Source: Astropecten irregularis
Taxonomy: Eukaryota; Echinodermata; Asteroidea; Paxillosida; Astropectinidae
NCBI GenBank assembly: GCA_963971285.1
Contig: OZ020247.1
Location: 13,412,614-13,476,613 of the forward strand
Reading direction: 5' to 3'
DNA: 64,000 nt
The position numbers and the translations under genes are program-made. Below the pieces are notes generated by a model. It saw nothing but the letters and a program-made list of their open reading frames with translations. It did no database searches and had not been told where the DNA came from. This document shows, one piece after another, positions 33,095 through 43,700 of the stretch (position 1 is the first letter of the stretch; each line of letters opens with the position of its first letter).

Positions 33095-33533
33095 GTTACA
33101 CACGGTAAAATTACAACATAATGTCAATGAAGTCAAAGTTCACTGGAATCAGTGCATAGGCCCATCGGATAATAACAGACACGACGTATATAAATACGCC
33201 CCTTGATACTGACTGATCATGTGGAGGTGAACTGATCAACAATATTGAGACCAATATCGCGATTGGCCTTTCATTCATATCCCGACACGAGTTTGAGTTC
33301 AGTTCAACGTTCTAGTATTCATTTCAAGTTTCCAACATAGCTATGATATACCTGCTAAATTCGTCAGTTAAAAAACAATAATTATATGGGGTGCCGTACT
33401 TAAAAAAACAAAATACATGTATAGTTTTTTTTTTATGGAGTTCTTGTACTAAGTGCATGAATAATTTGCACAAAGCGTGGATTGCAGTTTTAACGATATA
33501 AATTTTCAGTTAGGCCTAATTGAGCGAGTAGCG

Positions 33534-33712
33534 TTTACGAAACGGAGGCTTATGCTCAGGCTTCAGCTCTGACATCCATATGCTGAAAATATAGGTTGAG
33601 ATTTTTCATTGAAGCTGAAGCTCTGTTTTCCTTTTCAAACCAGAAAGTCTACTTCAGAACCGCGCTGAGAAAATCCTTCTTTTTCGATACCCGTTATTTT
33701 AGGGGAAAACAT
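33534..33712. mobile_element. MITE with hexamer-array ends, copy 3 (truncated)
   Basis: The left arm GGAGGCTTATGCTCAGGCTT and interior CATATGCTGAAAATATAGGT, GAAGCTCTGTTTTCCTTTTC, AACCAGAAAGTCTACTTCAG match 9019-9255. The right arm is lost after GATACCCGTTATTTTAGG. Confidence 0.75.
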
Positions 33713-33937
33713 AATACAAAATTCCCCGAATAGATTTTTGAAAATAAGCTATCATTAGTTGTCATATACACACCACATCGCACGAAAGGTTTAGTTATTA
33801 TTATCTACTGGCGTTAAATTAATTTGGATGGCCAGACTATAGCCTAGTCACTTCACAACAGTAATGTAGGTGAAAGGTAAGCTGCGGCGCGCGTCTGTTG
33901 TGACGGATGACAAAATGCCTTGTTTTGTACATACATA

Positions 33938-34108
33938 CATTAGGCCTACAGAAAAAAAAATGTTGTGTTGCCCTCAGCGACCGACCGTAAAATGCCAAAA
34001 CTTTGGGTCGGGATTTTTTTTTTCTCTGAGTCCTAAAGTATAAAAACTCACCATTTTTGACAGAAAATGTAAGATTTAGCGGTAAAAAAGCGTGTCTCCT
34101 CAAAACGA
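33938..34108. mobile_element. inverted-repeat element with CGACCGACC block, copy 2
   Basis: It starts TAGGCCTACAG, then an A-run, TGTTGTGTTGCCCTCAGC, GACCGACCG and GGGTCGGGATTTTTT. It continues with the same CTCACCATTTTTGACAG block as 32740-33000. Its right end is replaced by a family 1 MITE fragment at 34110. Confidence 0.65.
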
Positions 34109-34109
34109 C

Positions 34110-34302
34110 CCAAGATCTTTTAAAAGATCAAAAATAAAAGAGAAGAGAAGTTACGGTGGCCGTTTTTCACTCTTCCCAAAAAGTGGGCACCATGGGACTA
34201 ACATTTTCACAGATGACTGTTACTGTATCTTCCTTGATATTTTTTGCCCACGAATCTGTATTTCTTTGACAAAACCGAAGTATGATAATTATTACCTTTA
34301 AC
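34110..34302 (+). mobile_element. MITE family 1, right half only
   Basis: The fragment begins at the central palindrome (GATCTTTTAAAAGATCAAAA) and runs to the right end TATTACCTTTAA. The left half is missing. Confidence 0.85.
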
Positions 34303-34697
34303 GCAACACACGATGACGTTTTAATTTGATGTCCAGACTAGTACAAGTCTATACTTGACGTGTAATGTAGGTGAAAGGTAGGCCACAGCGCGCGCCTATT
34401 GTGACGAATAACAATAAAAGACCTTGTCGTGTGTTATGCCATGTTTGCATAATATACTATACGGGGCGTCCTCACAATGTTGACCAAAGATGATGTACTG
34501 TGTGTTGATTGCATAAGACCGGTGAACCATACACACACACCAAGCATATAAAATGAGATGATATGACAAAATATATCTCATTCACAAAATTGACTTCACT
34601 CAGATCAGACCAGCTGTTCATCGTTGCACAGTGCACCTGCTTTTAGCAATCAACCCTCTCAGGTATATACGAATTGCCGTCTCCCTTGAAGTAAACC

Positions 34698-35114
34698 ATG
34701 GCCCCGATCGACCTGAATGGAACCTGGAAGCTGGTCAAGAATGAGAACCTGGATGCCTTCCTCAAGGCGATGAACCTGAACATGGTCGTCCGGAAGATGG
34801 CAGCTTCGGCCACCCCTGTCCTGGAGATCACCCAAGACGGAGACACCTTCAAGGTGATCACCAAGGGCGTCAAGACCAACGAGGCCAACTACACCGTGGG
34901 CCAGGACTTCACCGACAAGAACCCGTTGAAGGACAAGGAGATGAGCACCTACTCGCCGTCCTGGGACGGCAACAAGCTCCGAGTCGTCAACAAGAGCAAC
35001 CCGGAGGCCATCCATGTCGTCAGGGAGCTGGTGGGCGATCAGCTGGTGCAGACACAGACCATCGGGAGTGGAGACAAGGCCGTGGTCAGCAAGAGGTATT
35101 TTGAGAGGAAATAG
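34698..35114 (+). CDS. intracellular fatty-acid/lipid-binding protein, intronless
   Basis: A complete 138-codon frame encodes a cytosolic lipid carrier of the FABP/CRABP (calycin) family, which holds one fatty acid or similar ligand in a ten-strand barrel. The N-terminal signature NGTWKLV (G-x-W at residues 8-10), the helix-turn-helix region around DAFLKAMNLNMVVRKMAAS and the strand pattern through FKVITKGVKT fit the family. So do the alternating strands to KRYFERK and the usual length of 130-140 residues. Near the end, R133-x-F135 takes the place of the common ligand-binding R-x-Y. Third codon positions are strongly G/C, unlike the AT-rich surroundings, which suggests high expression. Family genes normally have three introns; here there are none, so this may be a retrocopy or an intron-loss gene. 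The start sits in AACCATGG, a good initiation context. No poly-A tract follows the stop. Confidence 0.93.
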   Translation: MAPIDLNGTWKLVKNENLDAFLKAMNLNMVVRKMAASATPVLEITQDGDTFKVITKGVKTNEANYTVGQDFTDKNPLKDKEMSTYSPSWDGNKLRVVNKSNPEAIHVVRELVGDQLVQTQTIGSGDKAVVSKRYFERK

Positions 35115-35715
35115 ATTCTCGACGGAGGACCCCCTCGGCCGGGTGGGCGTGCTTCATGATCCCTAGCTCTTTTACATGATATCTCCTCGCTCGCCGCAAG
35201 CCTTCATCACAACCACACAGTCCTCTGATCTTCCACGCCATGCTCAAACGTAGCCACATAGAAACGTTTTTCTCACAGATTACACTAAAAAGAAACCAGG
35301 CCAGAACACGTTACCGGGACAACCATGCACACAACCGTCGTCATGGAAATGGGATGGATCGAGAGTCTCGACTTGAGACTGGTGAACTTCCTGAACTTCT
35401 TTCAACCATGATCTGAAAACTATTATTAATGCGTGGGACAAGTTACAAATCTTATTATTATTCTGAAAGGGAACACGCCCATAGCACTGCATATCCATCC
35501 CTGGTACATAACTTAAACTACATGTAATGGACCTTTCTAGCGTCTAAAACTTATAATTATAATGACCAAAGCCCCACTGGCGATACATGAATCTCCAGTC
35601 CCCAAAAACTTGAAAACTGTGGAGTTGAGAGTATAACACTTCATATTTTGAAACCGATGTCGTGCTTGTCAAATTTTGTAATAATGAATTTAAAACACGG
35701 CTATCTACATGTATA
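35115..35715 (+). other. 3' flank of the FABP gene
   Basis: Probable 3' untranslated region followed by non-coding DNA. No canonical AATAAA was seen in the first 400 bases. No other gene is recognised. Confidence 0.5.
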
Positions 35716-36002
35716 TAGGGCGCCTCTTTTTATAACTTTGGTTCTCATTTCTTTTTCACCTCGAGGGAGGGTCGGTCGGTCGAAAACAAAAAACGTTGGG
35801 TAAAAAAAATATGGCTGAATACACACAAACCTCAAGAAAATGATGAGAAATGTTCATTGTATTTTCATACTGTAATCTCGCTTGAATATTTGTTTATTAT
35901 TTTTGTGAAGTATAATAATGTAAGACTATTGGCAAAATTTGTCTCCAGAAATTCTTCGAAATTTGAATTATAGGCCTATAATCATTCTGGACAGGGTCGG
36001 CG
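35716..36002 (+). mobile_element. element with TAGGGCGCC end, left half
   Basis: TAGGGCGCCTCTTTTTATAA and TTTGGTTCTCATTTC, then GAGGGAGGGTCGGTCGGTCG, match the left part of the complete copy at 52471-52917. The right arm is missing. It is followed by CGTCAGGCCCTCCTAACTCC, the 3' flank of the hammerhead-like repeat. Confidence 0.75.
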
Positions 36003-36310
36003 TCAGGCCCTCCTAACTCCAAGCATTTTTTTAATTTTTTTTTATAGATATCAGGTCAATATTTTGGCTGATGAGCAGTTTCCAGTTTATACAAAATGTG
36101 TTAGTTATTCAGCTCAGGTGACTGACTGACTGACTGAGATATTGCGATTCACATTATTACAAAATCCTATAAAATCCTGCGATTTATTTTAATTTTCATT
36201 GAGTAAAACTTTTTCTTAAGCTTGAATTACTGTGTCTGCCTTTCATAAAAAAAAAGTTCAGTGCCATTTCGTTTGATAAAATATTGCAGAAATTAATGTT
36301 ATTTGAAATG

Positions 36311-37494
36311 GATTCAATTGTTTACTGATTTAATTTAGGGGTTAAGTATAGTTTAGGGGAACCCTCTACATTGTATAAAACTTGTCATTTTATGTGGAGT
36401 TAGTTGTGCCGAGTATTAATATAACTTTATATCGAACCACTCATTTTGATGAAGTTTTGTATTAAATCTCTTTGTTTCTGATTTTGCTTTGTTTTATTTT
36501 TGTTGTTTGTTTGTTTGTTTGTTTGTTTGTTCTTATCCGTCTGGGTAAAAATTGTCTTCTTTTTCTTTCTTTTATCATTTTGTTTGCTTGTAAAAAGCAA
36601 AACTTCTCACTGGCTGAATGATCATTTATTTTATTTTTAAGGAAGTATCATACTTTGGTAAGAAACCGATACAGAAATCTTCACAGATTTACTTTTAACT
36701 TACAGGGTATGAAGATGGTGATGGTAGAAACATACCGTTTAAAGTTTTCCGCATGAAATGGTGTATTTATCCAGATTAGTACTAAAACAACGACCGAAAA
36801 TCTTTTTGATCTTTTAAAAGATCAAACTGAATAAAAGGGAAAAGACTTAAGAAATACTGTGGCCGTTTTTCACTGGTTTCTCAAAAAGTGGGCACCGTAT
36901 GGGACTGAAATTTTCACAGATGACTGTTACTGTATCTTCCTTGATATTTTTGCCCATGAATCCGTATTTCTTTGACAAAAACCAAAGTATGATACTATGA
37001 TATTACCTTCAAAACACAAGTCATGATGTGTATGTTTCCTATCCGTATAAAGGGATTCTATAGTTTGCTCAAGTCATAGAGTTATAAATAACTCTATGGC
37101 TAAGGATGCATCACACTAAATAGCTCAAAAATCAATGCGCCGAGCTGATTATCATAATGTGTGTACCCTCAAATATTTTTTTAAATATGCAATTTGGGGG
37201 TCGTGCAATTAATATATTGTGTAATTTTGACTGGTTATGACAACCTGGGGGTTCAGTGCTTTAGCCTGTTGTGGAGACTTGAGATATTTTTGTTTAAAAT
37301 CCGGTCCTACATTGTCTTGAACGTGGAGGGTTAATTGCTTCATGAAAACTCGTAGCAAGTCGGTTACCGTAAGAAAGACATTTTACACAAATTCCAATCG
37401 GTTACCCATCCAAAAATTGAAAAGATGATTGGGTAGATGAGAGTTCACACTATCATTTACACTATTGCACCAACAACTGAGAAACTTCTGGATG
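36311..37494 (+). repeat. 1,184-bp tandem duplication, unit 1
   Basis: The unit is repeated immediately at 37495-38678 with a constant offset of 1,184 and no difference in the parts I compared, including a six-unit TTTG tract. The junction has ATGG microhomology. Each unit contains a family 1 MITE (36637-37012) and flanking unique sequence. Confidence 0.95.
36637..37012 (+). mobile_element. MITE family 1 copy (in duplication unit 1)
   Basis: The left end is TTAAGGAAGTATCATACTTT, the centre GATCTTTTAAAAGATCAAAC, and the right end AAAGTATGATACTATGATAT then TACCTTC. The identical copy at 37821-38196 was carried along by the tandem duplication, not inserted separately. Confidence 0.9.
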
Positions 37495-38678
37495 GATTCA
37501 ATTGTTTACTGATTTAATTTAGGGGTTAAGTATAGTTTAGGGGAACCCTCTACATTGTATAAAACTTGTCATTTTATGTGGAGTTAGTTGTGCCGAGTAT
37601 TAATATAACTTTATATCGAACCACTCATTTTGATGAAGTTTTGTATTAAATCTCTTTGTTTCTGATTTTGCTTTGTTTTATTTTTGTTGTTTGTTTGTTT
37701 GTTTGTTTGTTTGTTCTTATCCGTCTGGGTAAAAATTGTCTTCTTTTTCTTTCTTTTATCATTTTGTTTGCTTGTAAAAAGCAAAACTTCTCACTGGCTG
37801 AATGATCATTTATTTTATTTTTAAGGAAGTATCATACTTTGGTAAGAAACCGATACAGAAATCTTCACAGATTTACTTTTAACTTACAGGGTATGAAGAT
37901 GGTGATGGTAGAAACATACCGTTTAAAGTTTTCCGCATGAAATGGTGTATTTATCCAGATTAGTACTAAAACAACGACCGAAAATCTTTTTGATCTTTTA
38001 AAAGATCAAACTGAATAAAAGGGAAAAGACTTAAGAAATACTGTGGCCGTTTTTCACTGGTTTCTCAAAAAGTGGGCACCGTATGGGACTGAAATTTTCA
38101 CAGATGACTGTTACTGTATCTTCCTTGATATTTTTGCCCATGAATCCGTATTTCTTTGACAAAAACCAAAGTATGATACTATGATATTACCTTCAAAACA
38201 CAAGTCATGATGTGTATGTTTCCTATCCGTATAAAGGGATTCTATAGTTTGCTCAAGTCATAGAGTTATAAATAACTCTATGGCTAAGGATGCATCACAC
38301 TAAATAGCTCAAAAATCAATGCGCCGAGCTGATTATCATAATGTGTGTACCCTCAAATATTTTTTTAAATATGCAATTTGGGGGTCGTGCAATTAATATA
38401 TTGTGTAATTTTGACTGGTTATGACAACCTGGGGGTTCAGTGCTTTAGCCTGTTGTGGAGACTTGAGATATTTTTGTTTAAAATCCGGTCCTACATTGTC
38501 TTGAACGTGGAGGGTTAATTGCTTCATGAAAACTCGTAGCAAGTCGGTTACCGTAAGAAAGACATTTTACACAAATTCCAATCGGTTACCCATCCAAAAA
38601 TTGAAAAGATGATTGGGTAGATGAGAGTTCACACTATCATTTACACTATTGCACCAACAACTGAGAAACTTCTGGATG
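37495..38678 (+). repeat. 1,184-bp tandem duplication, unit 2
   Basis: The second unit of the duplication described at 36311. It ends within CTTCTGGATGG, after which unique sequence resumes. Confidence 0.95.
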
Positions 38679-39631
38679 GGGTTTTTTGAACTGTGAAGTT
38701 GAGGGATTTTACACTAAGGTAAATGGGAGTTTATTTAGTGTGGTGCACCTCTAAAGTGCCAAGCGCCCTCTACCCCTGCGGGTCGTGGATGTCATCGTGA
38801 TATCTCTGCTGTCAACCTTTGCTCCCAAAGCGCGCGCCTCCATGACTCCATCTATTTGAATTCACACATGACACAGTCTATGACCCCGGAAGCGCCATTG
38901 TAGACATCGCCGTGTGTACACACCCGAGGAGAAATAATCCTTCAGTAGTGCACGTGCAGTACGTGTCACTCGATCAAGATTTGAGTTAATTAAAACGTAA
39001 CAAAATCAACGGCAAGATTGTCTTCCTCCATTTAAGACTAAGAGGCAAATAATTAGTTCATCAAACACAAGGCGTGGCACAGAATAATACGTTCGACTGG
39101 TGGAAGACATCACTAGGCTATATCAGCAACAACGCATAGGCAGGCCTAACTTGACGACAATACTCAGTGGGCCTGTATAGATGATGAATACTGTGCCATG
39201 GTAGCTGATGAGGATGGTTGATGGTGGTACTGATGACTGGAGTTGATGATGTTGATGACCTCTCGATCTCCATCAGTGATCGTTCAGACGTGACGTTTCG
39301 CATCACCGACTCTCCTCATGACTGGAAACTGACGTACACGACCAAAGCAGAGAAGTAAATTTTATACAGCCAGACCGCATTATTACACTGGGTGAAAAGC
39401 TCATGAATACGCCAGGTAATTAAATACAGTCATGGCACCGTTACTTTTGTAATTGTAAAAAAAAATTCCTGACATTCACTCAGCGCGCGCGCGCGGTATA
39501 TGTATTAGTGCGTGATTTCTGTTTTGGATGAGGTTTCCCGCGGTTGCATGTACCGTGTGTGAGATGCACACCGTTGACCTCGCTGTCGTTTTCATCAGGC
39601 GCTCCGAATTCGTGGATGTGTACGTTGTAAT
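38679..39631. other. non-coding DNA, nothing recognised
   Basis: Includes a GCGCGCGCGCGC tract at about 39482-39495. Minus-strand frames at 39118-39306 and 39476-39661 are short and without domain. A promoter for the downstream gene is possible but unsupported. Confidence 0.4.
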
Positions 39632-39825
39632 TAAAGGTAGTATCACACTTGTTTTTATCAAAGAAATACAGATTCATGGGCAAAAATATCAAGGAAGATA
39701 CAGTAACAGTCATCTGTGAAAATGTCAGTCCCATACGGTGCCCACTTTTTGAGAACACAGTGGAAAACGACAACAGTATTTCTTAGGTCTTTTCTCTTTT
39801 ATTTTTGATTTGTTTAAAGTTTGAG
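39632..39825 (-). mobile_element. MITE family 1, half copy
   Basis: It begins TTAAAGGTAGTATCACACTT and breaks off in the centre after TTTTATTTTTGATTTG. The other half is absent. Confidence 0.8.
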
Positions 39826-39980
39826 TGGGGGTAACATTCAAGTTTGCAATAAATTAGGAAAATTGATAGGGCCTACTATTTCTTGGAGAAAAAAAGAAAG
39901 AAAGTCAAACTGGAAAGTAGAACAAATCACGAAGTAGTGGTAGATGGAAGAATTTCTAGTTTCTCTGGAGTTAAGAATCC

Positions 39981-40207
39981 GGGGACCAATTTTACAGAGC
40001 TGCACCAACATACTCGGTAAATAAAATCATTATGCCAGCCAAAACTCCTTGTGAATGTTATGCTCAGCAAACAATGGCCGAATACAAGTCAAAAGCAGTA
40101 AACATCACATGAACATTCGATTGGTAAATCCTGTTTGATCAAAGAAGACTTTTCATGCTTTAGGAATATTATTTTATTCTTAAGCAGCTCTATATGAAAT
40201 TGGCCCC
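39981..40207. mobile_element. MITE, 'GGGGCCAATTTCA' family, diverged copy
   Basis: The ends are GGGGACCAATTTTACAGAGC and GCAGCTCTATATGAAATTGG. The interior (AAAACTCCTTGTGAATGTTA, ACATCACATGAACATTC) matches 41829-42341 better than the other copies, so these two form a subfamily. Confidence 0.75.
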
Positions 40208-40259
40208 TGGCCTGGCCCCGAGATGTTCCTTCATACAGTTACAAGGAGAAGATGCTCTA

Positions 40260-40622
40260 TTAAAGGTAGTATCATTGGTAAGAAACCAAAACAGAAATGT
40301 TCACAGATTTACCTATAACTTACAGGGTATCAATATAGTGGTGGAAGAAAAATATACCTTTAAAATTTTTCCGCCTGAAATGGTGTATTTATTCAGAAAT
40401 TAGTAAAATAACGACCGAAAATCTTTTTGATCTTTTAAAAGATCAAAAATAAAAGAAAAAAGACTTAAAAAATACTGTGGCTGTTTTTCACTGTTTTCTC
40501 AAAAAGTAGGCACCGTATGAAACTGAAATTTTCACAGATGACTGTTACTGTATCTGTCTTGATAAGTTTGCTCATGAATCTGTATTTCTTTGATAAAAAC
40601 CAAAGTATGATATTACCTTTAA
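40260..40622 (+). mobile_element. MITE family 1 copy
   Basis: Complete, with TTAAAGGTAGTATCATTGGT at the left, AGATCTTTT-type central palindrome, and AAAGTATGATATTACCTTTA at the right. It ends about 130 bp before the start codon of the IgGFc-binding-domain gene, so it lies in its promoter or 5' region. Confidence 0.85.
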
Positions 40623-40748
40623 ACACGCGTGTATAGTAACATAAATTCCTTCCCACTCAGTCAGGAAATATTTCACCTTGAGCCTTGGGGCGGTCAATCT
40701 AAATATATCTGCATTCTATACTGTGTTGTTTGCAGCAGATCTGTTGTG

Positions 40749-43700
40749 ATGATGCAAACCCCTTACAAGATGTACACTTTGGAATGGATAGCAAGCTGCT
40801 TGACTGCTATGCTGGTAGTTTTACAAGGAGTGAACTGCTTCAACATCACAGGTTCGTTGGACTTAGGCCTATAATCTTTATGTGTGGTCAGTTTCAAACT
40901 AAGACAAAATGTATGAATCAATTAAGGTAATATTAATCTGTTTTATAATCATACTTTGGTTTTTATCAAAGAAATGCAGACTCATGGGCAAAAATATCAA
41001 GGAAGATACAGTCACAGTCATCTGTGAAATTTTCAGTCCCATACGGTGCCCATGTTTTGAGAAAACTGTGGAAAATGCCCACAGTATTTCTTAAGTCTTT
41101 TCTGTTTTATTTTTGATCTTTTAAAAGATCAAAAAGATTTTCGGTCGTTGTTTGACTAATTTCTGGATAAATACACCATTTCAGGCGGTATGTTTCTACC
41201 ACAACCATCTTCATACCCTGTAAGTTATACGTAAATCTGTGAACATTTCTGTTTTTGTTTCTTACCAAAGTATGATACTACCTTTAATGATCATCAATCT
41301 AAATCAGAATACAATAAGACATTGCTGGGGTCTTCTAGCCCCCCCCCCCCAAAAAAAGAAAAAAAGAAAATGGCTCTTCTAGCCCCCCAAAAAATATTGG
41401 CTCTAGAACTGCGCCTGGATTAAGTATAAATTCAACCAATCAATTTGTGTCGATGATGATTAATTAACAATTAAACCATCAATAATAAAAATAACAAACT
41501 CCATGATACTGAATGGGATGCATTGGTGTGGACCATTCTATCATTTGCCAAATTAAATATCAGGAAAATAAAACATATCCCCCCAAGTGCAATGACCTGT
41601 AATTAAAACATGGCTCCTAATTTGAAAAGCCCGTCCACCAATTAACATCATCAATTATTCTAATTTAAACACTTCCACGAGCCACAAGGCCAACAAATCA
41701 TCATCACATTCGAGCAGTGCCTGAAATTTATGTTCTTGGCAGAACTCAGGAATCTATACACAACTTAGGTATAAAGTTGTCCTTCCTGTTCCATTTCTAT
41801 AATAATAATACACTCTGAGCCAGCCTGTGACAATTTAATTGAGCTGCTTAAGCACAAAAAAACATCAATTATCGGTTAATTAAATCAGCATATCAGCCAA
41901 AACTCCTTGTGAATGTTATTCTCAGCAAATAATGACCGAATACAAGTCAAAAGTAGTCCACTTCCTGGACTGTGTTCGTTTTACGACGCGCGCCCCCTAT
42001 ACGCACCTCTCAGCACGTGCGTACATATACGCCACCACCATACATACACAATTGCATGATATTTTTGAACGGCTGCGGTTTCGCGACGCGCACTACATAC
42101 ACTATACAGGGGGCTGTGTGTACGTGTACATACATGTACATGTACGTACATGTACGTGCAACGGGCCTGTAATGTGGATAGGTCGTGGGGGGGGGGGGAT
42201 ATAAAATAATATCGAACAGAGTCTGTTATAGTCAAAAGCAGTAAACATCACATGAAAATTTGGTTGGCAATCCTATATTTGATCAAGGAAACCTTTTCAT
42301 GCTTAAGAAAATTGTGTGCTTAAGCAGATGAAATTGGCCCTATATGACATTGCTATGAATGGACGAGTGATTAATGGGAGTACTGCCTGCAAACCACATT
42401 ATGTACTGTATGGCTCAGAATTGATAGTGTTTACAGCAATAATATGCAGGGATCAGCTTTAATACCTTGGCCCTTAGGCCATAAAAAAAAAAATTGTTGT
42501 ATTGGCGTAACAGAGGTTTGGAAAATAGGGTAGGGCGGGCGGATTTTTTTTTTTTTTATTTAATTTTTCCTGGGGTATTAAATGCTTTTCCCCCTGAATA
42601 ATCACAGTATTTGACGTGTCAACTTAAGACAAGAAATGACATAACAACTTTAACCAGTCTGGTTTCCATCTTTTGCTCCTTTTAAGCTTTTAATCTGCAT
42701 ACAAATTTGCGAATTTTTTTTTCCCCCGATTTTTATTTATTTATTTATTTATTTTTTTTTTTGGTTTAAAATGTTTACGGTCGGGGCATATTTTGTGGGT
42801 CGGGCGGGTTACGCCAATACAACAATTTTTTTTTTATGGCCTTATTGACTGCAGTCAAGCAGAACACATGATCATATTATTCATTATGCATGCCCAAGTG
42901 TAATCTCAATGGTTACATGTGTGACCTCTCTGTATTAAATCAAGTTATACAATTTGCAATCTCCACTGCACATTATTAACAGTTCATGTATTTTAGATGC
43001 ACAGATTTATTTAAATATATTTTGGATTTTTTAAATAATTTTTGAGGCATCTTATCTGTTTTTTTTTTACAATGTTACATGTACTTTGAAAAAAATCCCC
43101 ATTGTCATACATGTAAGATTCTATAATTTTTTATGGGTGGAGTTCAAAATATGCAGGAAGAAAAATCAAATTTTCAATTTAAAGGTAGTATCAAACTTTG
43201 GTAGAAACGAAGTTTACATTTACAGAAATCTTCACAGATTTACCTATAACTTACAGGGTATAAGATGGTGATGGTAGAAACATGTTAAAACTTGTCTGCC
43301 TGAAAGTGCAGTATTTATCTAGAAAAGAGTAAAACCATTGACCAAAATTATTTTTGATCTTTTAAAGAAAGTGGGCACCGTATGGGGCTGAAATTTCAGT
43401 TTACAGATGTCTGCATAACTGTATCTTCCTTGATGTTTTTGCCCATTAATGTGTATACACAAAAAACCAAAGATTTTGACAAACACCAAAGTATATTACC
43501 TTTAACAATCCTCATTGTGATAAGATTCTATAATTTTATGGATGGAGTTCAAAATATGCAGGAAGAAAAATCAAATTTTCAATTTAAAGGTACTATCAAA
43601 CTTTGGTAGCAGTATTTATCCAGAAAAGAGTCAAACCAATGACAACAATTATTTTTGAACTTTTAAAGATCAAAAATAAAAGAGAAAAGACTTTCAGAAA

